From positions 1,302,001 to 1,366,000 of the forward strand of contig CAWAHU010000001.1 in NCBI GenBank assembly GCA_963781955.1: 64,000 bases of DNA, read 5' to 3'. Each line of letters begins with the position of its first letter. The first letter of the stretch is position 1. The DNA comes from Bog-473 sp963781955. GTDB lineage: Bacteria; Actinomycetota; Acidimicrobiia; Acidimicrobiales; RAAP-2. Shown here in pieces: positions 7,747-16,963 of the stretch. Both the position numbers and the translations under genes were made by a program. The notes below the pieces were generated by a model, which was not told the DNA's origin, did no database searches, and saw nothing but the letters and a program-made list of their open reading frames with translations.

Positions 7747-8988
7747 CTACCTGGGAAGAGCGGGGCCTGGGGTGACGGGCAGCTCGGAGAGGCCGCGAAG
7801 CACGAGTCCGTCGCCGTGGCCCCAGCGCAGTTCGTTGTTGAGGACGGCCAGGGCGAGGTGGGGGAACCGGCTCAGCAGCGACCCGATCGCCAGTTGGCCC
7901 TCCATTCGGGCCAGGCCGGCGCCGAGGCAGTGGTGGACGCCGTGCCCGAAGGCCAGGTGACGGGCCAGGGCCCTGTCGATGTCGAGCTGCTCAGAGCTCG
8001 AGTACCGGTGTGCGTCACGATTGGCGGCCGCCAGGCAGATGATCACCTGCGCCCCGGCGGGGATGGTCTGATCACCGAGCTCAATCGGTTCGATCGCGTA
8101 GCGGAAGGTCGAGTGCGGGACGGGAGCGTCGAATCGCAGAAGTTCCTCAATCGCCGCCGCCAGCTTGGCGGGTTCGGCACGGAGCTTGGCGAGTTGCGTG
8201 GGGTTGGTGAGCAGGGCGACGACGCCATTGCCGATGAGACTGGTGGTCGTGTCGTGTCCGGCCACGATCAACTGGAAGATCGTCGAGAGCAGCTCTTGGT
8301 CGTCGAGTCGCTCGTCGCCGTCTCGCGCGTCGATCAAACCGCTTACGAGGTCGTCACCTGGAGCGTCTTGCTTGGCCTCGACCAGCGCGCCCAGTGTCGC
8401 CACCACCGCGTCGGATGCCACCTTGGCGCGGGCGTACTCGGCGGGTGTCGAGGTAGGGACGAGCATCGCGGTCAGGTCCCGACCCAGCGACGACCGTCCA
8501 GATTCGGGCACGCCGAGCAATTCGCAGATGACCGTGAACGGCAGCGGAAACGCAAAAGCGGTGACCAGATCGACCGGGCGGTCGGGTCCCTGGGCGGCGA
8601 GATCGTCGAGGAGGTCGTCGACAATCTTCTGTACCCGCGGCCGAAGCGCCTCGATCCGGCGGGGGGAGAAGGCGCCTGAGACCAGACGGCGCAGCCGGGT
8701 GTGGTCGGGTGGGTCGACGCTGAGCATGTGCCGGGCGAACGCCGGACCGGGCAGACCCTCGGCCACCACACCGGCGCCCGTGGCCAACGCCGCGCGCATG
8801 TCCTTGGACAGCCGCGATTCGTTGAGAGCGGCGAGGGCCTCGTCGTAGCGGACCACCAGCCAGGCAGCGTGCCCGTCGATCAGCGTGACCTGGTGCACCG
8901 ATCCCAGCTCGCGGACCGAGGCGAACAGCGGGAACGGGTCGTCCCGGTCGAATCCGCCCCAGGCAGCCAGTGCCTCCGGTGTCGTCAT
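7747..8988 (-). CDS. Cytochrome P450
   Basis: 413 residues, normal for a soluble bacterial P450. The I-helix oxygen-binding motif is AGHDTTTS, the ExxR is EELLR, and the heme-cysteine loop is FGHGVHHCLGAGLARME. The substrate-side segment SVDPPDHTRLRRLVSGAFSP is typical of CYP107-like enzymes. ATG at 8986-8988 is chosen because the family N-terminus follows at once, although the open frame continues far upstream. It is divergent from the methyltransferase-AhpD fusion across 81 bases. No ferredoxin or ferredoxin reductase gene is adjacent. Confidence 0.95.
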   Translation of the reverse strand: MTTPEALAAWGGFDRDDPFPLFASVRELGSVHQVTLIDGHAAWLVVRYDEALAALNESRLSKDMRAALATGAGVVAEGLPGPAFARHMLSVDPPDHTRLRRLVSGAFSPRRIEALRPRVQKIVDDLLDDLAAQGPDRPVDLVTAFAFPLPFTVICELLGVPESGRSSLGRDLTAMLVPTSTPAEYARAKVASDAVVATLGALVEAKQDAPGDDLVSGLIDARDGDERLDDQELLSTIFQLIVAGHDTTTSLIGNGVVALLTNPTQLAKLRAEPAKLAAAIEELLRFDAPVPHSTFRYAIEPIELGDQTIPAGAQVIICLAAANRDAHRYSSSEQLDIDRALARHLAFGHGVHHCLGAGLARMEGQLAIGSLLSRFPHLALAVLNNELRWGHGDGLVLRGLSELPVTPGPALPR

Positions 8989-9069
8989 TCGTTGCCTCGC
9001 GGTGGAACGATAGCCCCAACGTCGTGCCCGGGTCCGGCCTGCCCCCCGCCCCTCGACGCATCTCGACGC

Positions 9070-10542
9070 ATGGTCGTATCGTGTGTCCACGTGGGGCCTC
9101 TTGAGGACCAGTGGCGGGGTGTGGACGAGGGCTGGGGCCGGCACGCCGTGGAGTTCGCCACCCTCTGTGAGCCAACCAACTGCCGGGAGTACGTCGCCAT
9201 GCACCACTGCTTGGGCGTAGGCAATGGTGACCGGCTGCTCGACGTCGCCTGTGGGGCCGGCTTGGCTTTGGAGCTTGCCGCTTTGCGCGGCGCTCGGTGC
9301 GCTGGGATCGATGCGTCGTCCCGGCTCCTCGCGGTCGCCCGGGACCGCAGTCCGGACGCTGACCTCCGGGTCGGCGACATGCAGGCCCTGCCGTGGGACG
9401 ACGGAGCTTTCGATGTGGCCACCAGTTTCCGCGGTATCTGGGGCACGACACCAGGCGCCGTGGCCGAGGTGTACCGAGTTCTTGCCCCCGGTGGCCGGAT
9501 CGGACTCACGGTTTGGGGCCACATCAAGGCGTCGCCCGGAGCATGGGCCCTGGCACCGTTCGCGCTCGCCGCCGCCCCCAAGGTGGAGAACCAAGCGGCC
9601 ATGGTTGCGCTCGGTCGGCCCGGCGCCGGCGAGGCCTTCCTGGGGGACGCCGGCTTCACAAACGTCGAGCGTGTCGAGATCCCGTTCGTGTTCGAGTTCG
9701 CCGACCCTGAGGCCTACGCACGTGCTGTGGCCACGACCGGTCCGGCGTACGAGGCCATCGAGGCCGTGGGCGAGACGGACTTCCTGCAGGCTGCGGTTGA
9801 GCTGGCCCGGGAGAAGGTGCGCGACGGGCTCCCGCTCCGGGCGGCGATCGCCCTAGTGGGCTACCTAGCCCGCAAACCGGCCCGGCGCGTCATCGCGGCG
9901 AGCGGGCATGCGGAGGCATCCGGCGCCGCGCCCCCCGGCGCCGGCTTCCTCGCCGCCCCGGCGCCCACGCCCGGGGCACAGCGCCTGTTCGACGACGACG
10001 TCCGGGGGGTCGGTCATGTGACGAACGTTTCGCGGCTCTGGGCGTACCTGCCGACGACGCTGCAGGGCCTGTCCGACTTGATGGACCAAGCAACCGGGGC
10101 GGGCTCGCTCAGCTTCCGCGAGCGGGGAGTGCTCGTGACGGCTGCCGCCTCGGCATTGGGCGACTCCTACTGCTCGCTGGCGTGGGGCACGAGGCTGGCG
10201 GACGTGGCGGGCCCTGACGTGGCTGCCGCGGTGATTCGGGGCGACGACGAGGGCCTGGATCCCCCGGAGCGGGCGCTGGCCGAGTGGGCCCGCAGCGTGG
10301 CCACCGACCCGAACGCCATCGCTGCCGACGACGTCCAGGCCCTACGCGACGCAGGCTTCGGCGATGCTCAGATCTTTGCCATCACGACCTTCGTGGCGTT
10401 GCGCCTGGCCTTCTCTACAGTCAACGACGCCCTGGGGGCACGCCCGGACCGCCAGCTGGGCACCTCGACCCCCGAACCGGTACGTTCCGCCATCACCTTC
10501 GGCCGCCCGGTCGGGGACGGTGGTCATCAGCCGGAGGCGTAG
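9070..10542 (+). CDS. Methyltransferase-AhpD-like fusion protein
   Basis: 490 residues with two domains. Residues ~40-265 are a class I SAM methyltransferase: RLLDVACGAGLALELA is motif I, GIDASSRLL the acidic motif II, and VYRVLAPGGRIGLTVWG the post-motif III. Residues ~310-470 form an all-helical AhpD/carboxymuconolactone-decarboxylase-like domain: SFRERGVLVTAAASALGDSY, then CSLAWG. AhpD proteins normally have CxxC followed by His here; only one Cys remains and the His is absent, so classic peroxidase cycling is doubtful. ATG at 9070 is used; GTG at 9091 is possible. OsmC and a flavin monooxygenase follow on the same strand. Confidence 0.8.
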   Translation: MVVSCVHVGPLEDQWRGVDEGWGRHAVEFATLCEPTNCREYVAMHHCLGVGNGDRLLDVACGAGLALELAALRGARCAGIDASSRLLAVARDRSPDADLRVGDMQALPWDDGAFDVATSFRGIWGTTPGAVAEVYRVLAPGGRIGLTVWGHIKASPGAWALAPFALAAAPKVENQAAMVALGRPGAGEAFLGDAGFTNVERVEIPFVFEFADPEAYARAVATTGPAYEAIEAVGETDFLQAAVELAREKVRDGLPLRAAIALVGYLARKPARRVIAASGHAEASGAAPPGAGFLAAPAPTPGAQRLFDDDVRGVGHVTNVSRLWAYLPTTLQGLSDLMDQATGAGSLSFRERGVLVTAAASALGDSYCSLAWGTRLADVAGPDVAAAVIRGDDEGLDPPERALAEWARSVATDPNAIAADDVQALRDAGFGDAQIFAITTFVALRLAFSTVNDALGARPDRQLGTSTPEPVRSAITFGRPVGDGGHQPEA

Positions 10543-10722
10543 TTCGCTACGGGACGGGCTGGTCGACGGACCACTTTGCACGAACCGTCCTGAGGGCTAA
10601 CGTCGGGATCGCCAGTCATCCGGGGCCGAACGTCGGGCTTCCAGGGCGCGATGGATGGCTCCCGATGGGGGCGACAGAGCCCGCGCGATCTCGTCAGAGA
10701 TCGAGAGCAAGGAGGCAAGCAA

Positions 10723-11283
10723 ATGACGACCACGGATACCCCGGTCGACAACGGAGTCAATGTCGAGGCGTTGCTGGGCGCCCGAACCGCGCTGACCGAG
10801 GCGCCCGAGGCGGCCCAGTTCCAGTGGCGGGCAACCTGTGAGTGGGAGAATGGCACCCACAGCCGCTCGACTGTCGAGGGCTTCTTCGGTCTCGGTGAGG
10901 AACAGAGTCACCGGACCCGGCACTCCTTCGACACTGATCACCCCGAGATCTTCGCCTCCCAAGACAATGGTGTGACTCCGCCCGAACTCGTGCTTGTGGC
11001 CCTCGCCGGCTGTCTGACGGCGGGCGTCGCCTCGGTCGCACAGAATCGTGAGATCCAGTTGCGCCGGGTTTCGGCGACGATCGAAGGTGCCATGGACGTA
11101 CGAGGCGTCCTGGGCGCCGACAGCGACGTGCGCAACGGCTTCCGCGACATCAAGGTGACCTACGACATCGATGCTGACGCTTCACCCGATGACATCAGGG
11201 CACTGGTTGCACAGTCGCAGAAGCGCTCGGCTGTGTACGACATAGTCACGAATCCGACGAACGTGAGCGTGCAGGTCCACTGA
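10723..11283 (+). CDS. OsmC family protein
   Basis: 186 residues. ATG at 10723 is preceded by AAGGAGG, an excellent ribosome site. The family pattern appears as PPELVLVALAGCLTAGVA, giving the conserved Cys near the helix start, followed by the beta-rich half with VTYDIDADASPDDI and AQSQKRSAVYDIV. OsmC/Ohr proteins reduce organic hydroperoxides with two cysteines. Here the second usual Cys, in the S-P-V-x-x-x-L region, is replaced (KRSAVYDIV), so activity may differ. It precedes the flavin monooxygenase by 33 bases and is probably co-transcribed with it. Confidence 0.85.
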   Translation: MTTTDTPVDNGVNVEALLGARTALTEAPEAAQFQWRATCEWENGTHSRSTVEGFFGLGEEQSHRTRHSFDTDHPEIFASQDNGVTPPELVLVALAGCLTAGVASVAQNREIQLRRVSATIEGAMDVRGVLGADSDVRNGFRDIKVTYDIDADASPDDIRALVAQSQKRSAVYDIVTNPTNVSVQVH

Positions 11284-11316
11284 TCGCACGGCGAACCCCA
11301 CGGAAGGGCGCTTTCT

Positions 11317-12567
11317 GTGCGGACGACGACCGTGGTCATAGGGGCCGGACATGGCGGACTCGCGATGAGCCGCTGCCTCTCCGAGCGCTCGATCGACCAT
11401 GTGGTCCTCGAGCGGAACGAGGTTGCCAACTCGTGGCGGACCGAACGATGGGACTCGCTTCGGTTGCTCACGCCGAACTGGCAATGCCGCCTTCCCGGCT
11501 ATGCGTACGACGGCGACGATCCCGACGGCTTCATGTCGATGCCGGAGATCGTTGATTTCATAACCAAGTACGCCAAGCTGATCGCGGCCCCGGTGCAGTC
11601 CGGCACGACGGTGACGTCGCTGAGCCCTGCCAACGGTGGATATCGCGTCCTGACCGACCAGGACGAATGGCGGTGCCAGACGGTCGTGCTCGCCACGGGG
11701 GCGTTCAACGTGCCACATGTGCCGCCCTTTGCCGAGGCAGTGCCAGCGTCGGTGACGATGATGACGCCGTTGGAGTACAGGAACGCGGAACAGCTTGGGG
11801 AGGGCGGGGTGTTGGTGGTCGGAGCGTCCGCCACTGGTGTGCAGATCGCGGCCGAGATCCAGCGTTCTGGCCGGCAGGTCACATTGTCCGTGGGAGAGCA
11901 CGTGCGCGGACCGCGCACCTACCGGGGGAGGGACATCCATTGGTGGATGGAGGCTGCTGGTGTGCTCGATGAGCGATACGACGAGGTCGACGACATCGTG
12001 CGGGCCCGGCGCGTGCCGTCCATGCAGCTCGCTGGTACGCCCGAACGGGCGACGTTCGACCTCAACGCACTCACGGACATAGGTGTGAAGCTGATCGGCC
12101 GACTCACCGGAATCAATGGGAGCCGTGCGCAATTCTCCGGATCGCTGCACAACAAGTGTGAGCTTGCAGACCTCAAGCTCAACAGGCTGCTCAAGACCGT
12201 TGACGAGTGGGCGACAGCGAACGGCCTGGACGACTCGACGCCGCCGTCGCACCGGTTTGCACCGACCAAGGTCGACGCATATCCGCCCCTGGAGCTGGAC
12301 CTCGCTCGAGGCGAGATCGAAACCATCATCTGGGCGACGGGATTCCGACCGGACTACTCCTGGCTCGACGTCATGGTCCTGGATGGCAAGGGGATGATTC
12401 GACACGACGGGGGGGTCGTCGAATCGCCCGGAATGTACATGATCGGAAGCCCCTTCCTCCGTCGACGAAAGTCGAGCTTCATCGATGGCGCTCGCGCCGA
12501 CGCCCAAGAACTCATCCTCGAACTTGGTGCCCATCTCGACCGTCGAGCCTCACCAACGAGAGGCTGA
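11317..12567 (+). CDS. Flavin-containing monooxygenase (CzcO-like FAD/NADPH enzyme)
   Basis: 416 residues from GTG at 11317. The N-terminal FAD motif is VVIGAGHGGLAMSRCL and the NADPH Rossmann motif is VLVVGASATGVQIAAEI. The C-terminal IIWATGFRPDYSWLD is the ATG motif of flavin monooxygenases and N-hydroxylases. Family members hydroxylate soft nucleophiles (N or S) or perform Baeyer-Villiger oxidation. No substrate is evident. The gene ends just before a hairpin terminator and is convergent with the DUF6629 gene. Confidence 0.88.
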   Translation: MRTTTVVIGAGHGGLAMSRCLSERSIDHVVLERNEVANSWRTERWDSLRLLTPNWQCRLPGYAYDGDDPDGFMSMPEIVDFITKYAKLIAAPVQSGTTVTSLSPANGGYRVLTDQDEWRCQTVVLATGAFNVPHVPPFAEAVPASVTMMTPLEYRNAEQLGEGGVLVVGASATGVQIAAEIQRSGRQVTLSVGEHVRGPRTYRGRDIHWWMEAAGVLDERYDEVDDIVRARRVPSMQLAGTPERATFDLNALTDIGVKLIGRLTGINGSRAQFSGSLHNKCELADLKLNRLLKTVDEWATANGLDDSTPPSHRFAPTKVDAYPPLELDLARGEIETIIWATGFRPDYSWLDVMVLDGKGMIRHDGGVVESPGMYMIGSPFLRRRKSSFIDGARADAQELILELGAHLDRRASPTRG

Positions 12568-12577
12568 CAGGCAGACC

Positions 12578-12597
12578 GGGACTCCGGGGGGAGTCCC
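12578..12597. terminator. Hairpin between convergent genes
   Basis: GGGACTC, a CGGGGG loop and GAGTCCC form a 7-bp perfect stem 10 bases after the monooxygenase stop. There is no T-run, as is usual for high-GC actinobacterial terminators. It could serve both convergent genes. Confidence 0.5.
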
Positions 12598-12646
12598 TCA
12601 ACTCCCCGTGACGATGAGTGGGCGAGGCCAACGATGTCCGCGTGCC

Positions 12647-13312
12647 TCATTGCACGAGGACGTAGGTGTGTGCTCGGTTGGGCTTTCGATAACGCATGTG
12701 CAGGCAAATCGCACCGCAGGTGAGCGCTGCATAGAAACACCACAGTGAAGTGAAGCCGTCCGCGGTCAATCGGGCGAGGACGATGACGGCAACCACATTG
12801 GCAAGGCCGAAGATCACAATGTCGCGGTAGCCCGACACCAGGAGGGATCCGCAGGTGGCGAGGACGTAGAGGCCGACGACCAACACGCCATGTTGAAGGC
12901 CGATGCTGTAAGCGAGATGGTAGGAGCCGAGTGTGACGGTGACCGAGCCATTGAGCATCGTCACCAACAGAACCACGGCAACTCCAAAGCCCAGCAGCAC
13001 GAAGGGTGCGATCCTAAGTCGCCGACGTTGGGTGGGTTGCAGCATCATCACAGTGAGTGGCACGAGCACCGGCACGACAACCAGAGCGATCAGCAGGTAG
13101 ACCCAGGTGGCGGCTCTGCCCACCTCGTGTGGAACGTCACCGCGTAGCTGCCACCAGACCAGTGATTCGATGAGCAGATGAACGCCAAGCACCAGGGGCA
13201 GCACAGCGAGGAGCACGTACTGCTTTCGGCCCCGTACGTGCCGGCACGTATCAATGCCTATGGCGGTGACGACGAGACCACCGGCGACGTCACCTTCCGG
13301 GGAGAAGCACAC
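12647..13312 (-). CDS. DUF6629-like integral membrane protein
   Basis: 221 residues with about seven hydrophobic helices, for example YVLLAVLPLVLGVHLLIESL, YLLIALVVVPVLVPLTVMML and IAPFVLLGFGVAVVLLVTML. The N-terminus VCFSPEGDVAGG resembles the MCFS/MCWS start of DUF6629 proteins. WW and His residues in the early helices recur in that family. The start is GTG at 13310-13312, whose codon order fits the family. The function of the family is unknown. Convergent with the monooxygenase. Confidence 0.72.
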   Translation of the reverse strand: MCFSPEGDVAGGLVVTAIGIDTCRHVRGRKQYVLLAVLPLVLGVHLLIESLVWWQLRGDVPHEVGRAATWVYLLIALVVVPVLVPLTVMMLQPTQRRRLRIAPFVLLGFGVAVVLLVTMLNGSVTVTLGSYHLAYSIGLQHGVLVVGLYVLATCGSLLVSGYRDIVIFGLANVVAVIVLARLTADGFTSLWCFYAALTCGAICLHMRYRKPNRAHTYVLVQ

Positions 13313-13616
13313 GAGATGACCGTAGCCGGGATGGACCGATCACCCCGTTGGCGCCGGTGACATCCGGCTGTCGGACTGGATACCGTCAGCGACCCGGTCG
13401 GGCGGTGGCGCCCAGCGAGGCTCGCTGAGGGACATCTGTGCGCGAGAGTGAGCAGGCCGTTCGGGATGTGAGCCCCCGGCCCACGGTAGGGACGGCGTCA
13501 CCTGGACCTGACCCCGACCTGACGTACGCGGACACCCCGTCTGTGACACGGTAGGGAGTATTCCGCCTGCCGCGATGTCAATGGGGGTGCGGCGCGGTTG
13601 TGAACTGGGGGACGCC

Positions 13617-15143
13617 ATGACGTCAGAGTTGATCAGCCACAGAGATGCTCAAAGCGGACGAGCCCGCCGGCGCATGACGAGCGGTCTCGCGGCGAGTCTC
13701 GCCGTGAGCATCGTCGCCTTCGTGTGCGGGGGAGCGGTGAGCTCGGCCTCGCCTACTTTGCCCGGCGTCACCGTGGACGGGCCCATTCGGGTCGGTTCTC
13801 CTACCTTCGACAAGACCCTTTACGGGAATGACTTCGATCTGTCGAAGGTCGGCTACGAGAAGTCACAGTTCTTCGTTTCGGGCACCGCCAGCTCCTTCGT
13901 GCCGGCGAGCCCCTTGAGGAGCGACGGCAAATGGACGGTCTCGACGGGTGCGAGCGCGTCCTACGAGACGCGCATTGCCGTCTACCGCCCGATCGACCCG
14001 AAGAAGTTCAACGGGATGGTCATGGTCGAGTGGCTCAACGTGAGTGGAGGGACGGACGACGCTCCGGAGTGGACGATGTCCCATGACGAGTTGATCCGCG
14101 AGGGGTTCGCCTGGGTGGGGGTGTCCGCCCAGCAAGTCGGCGTCGACTCCGCGAAGACCACAGATCCCGCTCAGTACTCCTCGCTCTCGCACCCGGGCGA
14201 CAGCTTCTCCTACGACATCTTCTCGCAGGCCGGCCGAGCGGTCCGTGACGACGCAGCAGTGATCCTCGGTGGTCTGCGGCCACACGCGCTGATCGCAGCT
14301 GGTGAGTCCCAGTCGGCCGGTCGTCTCATGACGTACACCGATGCGGTACAGCCGATTGCGCACGTCTACCAAGGCTTCCTGGTGCACAGCCAGTTCGGCA
14401 CCGGCGCCCCACTCTCGCAAGACCCGCAGACCGGATATTCGTCTCCGACCCCAACGACGATCCGTAGCGACCTGGGCGTTCCGGTCCTCGAGTTCGAGAC
14501 CGAGACTGACGTCGCCAACAGCAACCTCACCGACCGACTGCACTACGGCAATCCGAAGTGGTTCCGACTCTGGGAGGTAGCTGGCAGCTCGCATTACGAC
14601 TACTACGGTCTCGCCATCGGCCCCGACGACACTGGCAACGGTCAGGGTGCGCAGAAGAACCTGGCCGCCATGCAGAACCCGACGCGCACTCCCGCGGGTG
14701 GGTTCAGCTGCAACGTTCCCATCAACACCGGCGGAACCCACTGGGCACTCGACGCTGCGGTCTCTTGGCTCCAAAGGTGGGTCGCGGACGGTACGTCGCC
14801 TCCCCGGGCTCCCCTTCTGGCGACCACCCATGTGTCGCCGGTGGCGTTCGCGCTCGATGCCGGCGGAAACGCCGTTGGGGGCGTGCGAACTCCACAGGTG
14901 GACGCGCCGATCGCCGCCCTGGGCAGTCAGGGCAACAGCGGGGGCTTCTGTTTCCTCTTCGGCTCCACCGTGCCGTACAGCGACGCGCACCTCGCGAGCC
15001 TCTACAAGAACCACGGCCAGTTCGTGTCAGCCTGGGCCCGTGCAATTCGAAGCGAGCGCGCGCATGGGTTCCTCCGTCCGGCCGACGCCGTCGAGCTGCT
15101 GCACTCTGCAGCCGTATCTCAGGTCGCGCAACAGGCCGGCTGA
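13617..15143 (+). CDS. Secreted alpha/beta hydrolase domain protein
   Basis: 508 residues from ATG at 13617, with GGGGGA a few bases upstream. A basic n-region (GRARRRM) and the hydrophobic LAASLAVSIVAFVCGGAV make a signal peptide. The catalytic nucleophile is the Ser in AAGESQSAGRLM (GxSxG variant GESQS). FNGMVMVEWLNVSGGTDDAP and EVAGSSHYDYY (possible catalytic His) match the large secreted hydrolase family often annotated as alpha/beta hydrolase domain-containing. Esterase activity outside the cell is likely. The SGNH gene follows 135 bases later, so the two may form an extracellular esterase pair. Confidence 0.8.
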   Translation: MTSELISHRDAQSGRARRRMTSGLAASLAVSIVAFVCGGAVSSASPTLPGVTVDGPIRVGSPTFDKTLYGNDFDLSKVGYEKSQFFVSGTASSFVPASPLRSDGKWTVSTGASASYETRIAVYRPIDPKKFNGMVMVEWLNVSGGTDDAPEWTMSHDELIREGFAWVGVSAQQVGVDSAKTTDPAQYSSLSHPGDSFSYDIFSQAGRAVRDDAAVILGGLRPHALIAAGESQSAGRLMTYTDAVQPIAHVYQGFLVHSQFGTGAPLSQDPQTGYSSPTPTTIRSDLGVPVLEFETETDVANSNLTDRLHYGNPKWFRLWEVAGSSHYDYYGLAIGPDDTGNGQGAQKNLAAMQNPTRTPAGGFSCNVPINTGGTHWALDAAVSWLQRWVADGTSPPRAPLLATTHVSPVAFALDAGGNAVGGVRTPQVDAPIAALGSQGNSGGFCFLFGSTVPYSDAHLASLYKNHGQFVSAWARAIRSERAHGFLRPADAVELLHSAAVSQVAQQAG

Positions 15144-15278
15144 TCTTGAGTCGTCGATGCTCACGTGGGTTGACCGAGCAGCTCTAGATTGGTTGACTTC
15201 GGGCTGCCCGTCTCGGTGCGGTCCGGGAGCACACTGCAGGCGGCGCGAGGGTCGGTGAACGTATTGCGAGGGGGTCTA

Positions 15279-16151
15279 ATGAGTCGGGTTGGCAGGCTTG
15301 GTCTCTGCGGTCTGCTGTCTCTGGGCCTGGCCATCGGGGTCACCGCTTCGGCGAGCGCCCACCAGGGACGGTCGGGGCCTGTCGAGCAACCCAAGGTCAG
15401 AGTCCTGATGCTCGGCGACTCGGTGGCGCTCACCTTGGGCTGGGATCTCGGACACCCCAGCCTGCGAGCGCGCTACCACTACACGTTTACCAACTTCGGC
15501 ATCGTCGGTTGTGGGGTTGCGATGGGGCCGGCCGTCAGGCTCAATGGTGTGGCAGTACCGTCGCAGGCCCAATGCGATGGGATTGCCCCAGCGGAAGGGA
15601 CGCCTCTGGGGCAACAGCCATGGCCTGCGCAGTGGCAAGCCGAGCTCACGAAGTACCACCCGAACGTAGTGGTGGTTCTCGTAGGACGGTGGGAAGAGGT
15701 TGACCGGGTCTTCAACGGACAGTGGACCAGCATCTCGAACCCGACGTTCGCCGCGTATATCAAGGCACAGCTGGAGTTGGCGTCAAACCTGATCTCGTCC
15801 GCAGGAGCGAACGCGGTCCTCATGACGGCACCGTGTGATGACGCCGCACCGGAGCAGCCCGGCGGTCCGCCGTGGCCGGAGAATGATCCCGCTCGCCTCG
15901 CCGTGTACAACCAGTTGGTACGGCAGGTGGCGGCCGAATTCCCCGCGACGGACTCCGTTGTTGACCTCGACGGTCTCGTCTGCCCGGGTGGTACGTACGC
16001 TTGGAAGTACCGGGGCAGGACCATCCGTGAATCTGACGGCGTCCATTTCACCGCCACGGCGGGTCTCCAACTGGGTCCAGCTCTCCTCCCGGCGATCTTG
16101 GCGTCAGGTCGGGCCCAAATCGAGCGGGTGGCGAAGCAATCTGGGGGATGA
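15279..16151 (+). CDS. Secreted SGNH-fold hydrolase
   Basis: 290 residues from ATG at 15279, preceded by GAGGGGG. A signal peptide (GLCGLLSLGLAIGVTASASA) precedes the block I motif VLMLGDSVALTLGW with the catalytic Ser in GDS. Block V supplies the Asp-His pair in ESDGVHFTATAG. This stand-alone domain is the type usually fused to the C-terminus of acyltransferase-3 (OafA-like) membrane proteins, but no transmembrane acyltransferase part is present. A role in O-acetyl or acyl removal from cell-surface glycans is plausible. Confidence 0.82.
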   Translation: MSRVGRLGLCGLLSLGLAIGVTASASAHQGRSGPVEQPKVRVLMLGDSVALTLGWDLGHPSLRARYHYTFTNFGIVGCGVAMGPAVRLNGVAVPSQAQCDGIAPAEGTPLGQQPWPAQWQAELTKYHPNVVVVLVGRWEEVDRVFNGQWTSISNPTFAAYIKAQLELASNLISSAGANAVLMTAPCDDAAPEQPGGPPWPENDPARLAVYNQLVRQVAAEFPATDSVVDLDGLVCPGGTYAWKYRGRTIRESDGVHFTATAGLQLGPALLPAILASGRAQIERVAKQSGG

Positions 16152-16177
16152 CGCCCGGTTCGACGCCGCTCCTCCCA

Positions 16178-16220
16178 GCACCCGCTCCTCGAAGCACCCG
16201 CTCCTCGAAGCACCCGCCTC
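16178..16220. repeat. 16-bp tandem repeat, ~2.6 copies
   Basis: The unit GCACCCGCTCCTCGAA occurs at 16178-16193 and 16194-16209 and in part at 16210-16220. It lies in the 3' flank of the SGNH gene, outside any gene, just before the hairpin at 16231. Confidence 0.6.
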
Positions 16221-16230
16221 CGGACACGAC

Positions 16231-16265
16231 GCTGGCCCCGTCTAGCACTGCACGACGGGGCCAGC
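16231..16265. terminator. Strong bidirectional hairpin terminator
   Basis: GCTGGCCCCGTC pairs perfectly with GACGGGGCCAGC across an 11-base loop, a 12-bp GC-rich stem. It lies between the convergent SGNH gene (stop 16151) and ACT-domain gene (stop 16385). There is no clear T-run in either direction, as often in this group. Confidence 0.7.
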
Positions 16266-16384
16266 ACGCACCTCGCCCCTCCGATCTGGCGCCGAGGACG
16301 CTTCATTGGCACCTTCGCCTCTCGGCGCTGCAACCCCCTGGAAGAACGGGCAAAACGATTGTGCCACCAGACGTCCAGAATTGC

Positions 16385-16849
16385 TCACGGACGGATCTGG
16401 TCCGGCTTCCCTCCCCGCGCCCGCCCCTCCGGCAGGTCGGGCCCCGTGATCCGGTGACCCGCGAGCTCCAGGGCCTGGACGGCGCGGTCCAGGTCGCGCC
16501 GGGGGACGAGGAGATAGTCGGTGTCGTACGTCGAGATTGCGAAGATGCTGATCGCGGCGTCGCGAAGGCTGTCGGCCAGGGCGGCGAGGATGCCCACGGC
16601 GGCCAGGTCCAACGGGCCGGCCACCTTGAGGCACGCCCACCCCCCAGAGTTGGGCACCGAGGGTGGCACCCGCTCCTCCGGGCAGACCACAGAGAGCTCC
16701 TCGTCGGTGCGCGTGATGCTCAGGAAGGGTCCGGGATCCCGGGTCCACTCGGGGAGGGTTGCCGCCGGCTCGAGGCGCACGACGGCCAGAGGGCCTGCCA
16801 GGACGGATATGTCCAGGCCGAGAGTCGGTTTGCCGTCCTCGCTGCTCAC
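16385..16849 (-). CDS. ACT-domain protein (CASTOR-like ACT_7)
   Basis: 154 residues from a GTG opening VSSEDGKPTLGLDISVL. Two ACT-like modules are visible: LGLDISVLAGPLAVVRLEP with the FLSITRTDEELSVV strand, and CLKVAGPLDLAAVGILAALA with AISIFAISTYDTDYLLV. This matches small stand-alone ACT proteins related to amino-acid sensors. It is divergent from the polar amino-acid ABC operon, so sensing of an amino acid linked to that importer is a reasonable but unproven idea. A longer GTG start at 16942 exists but its extra 31 residues look random. Confidence 0.75.
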   Translation of the reverse strand: MSSEDGKPTLGLDISVLAGPLAVVRLEPAATLPEWTRDPGPFLSITRTDEELSVVCPEERVPPSVPNSGGWACLKVAGPLDLAAVGILAALADSLRDAAISIFAISTYDTDYLLVPRRDLDRAVQALELAGHRITGPDLPEGRARGGKPDQIRP

Positions 16850-16963
16850 GGAGCGATTGTCCCACCTGCTCTCCGGTACGGGGAGGTGTGCGCCATGGTG
16901 CCTCACTGCGGGTGCTGGTTGGCCGTACACTTCGCCGTTCACGGAGCGAGTGACCGGGAGGAC

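Noticed and set aside
8701..9069. Open frame upstream of the methyltransferase-AhpD fusion
   Set aside because: It is antisense to the P450 N-terminus and has no protein-like pattern; the domain starts after 9070.
7747..9594. 615-codon open frame on the minus strand over the P450
   Set aside because: Only the part from 8988 down is P450; the upstream codons are the antisense of the methyltransferase gene and look compositional.
7747..16151. Secondary-metabolite gene cluster around P450, methyltransferase and monooxygenase
   Set aside because: No synthase, NRPS, PKS, terpene cyclase or RiPP core gene is present; genes are in several orientations and look like independent redox functions.
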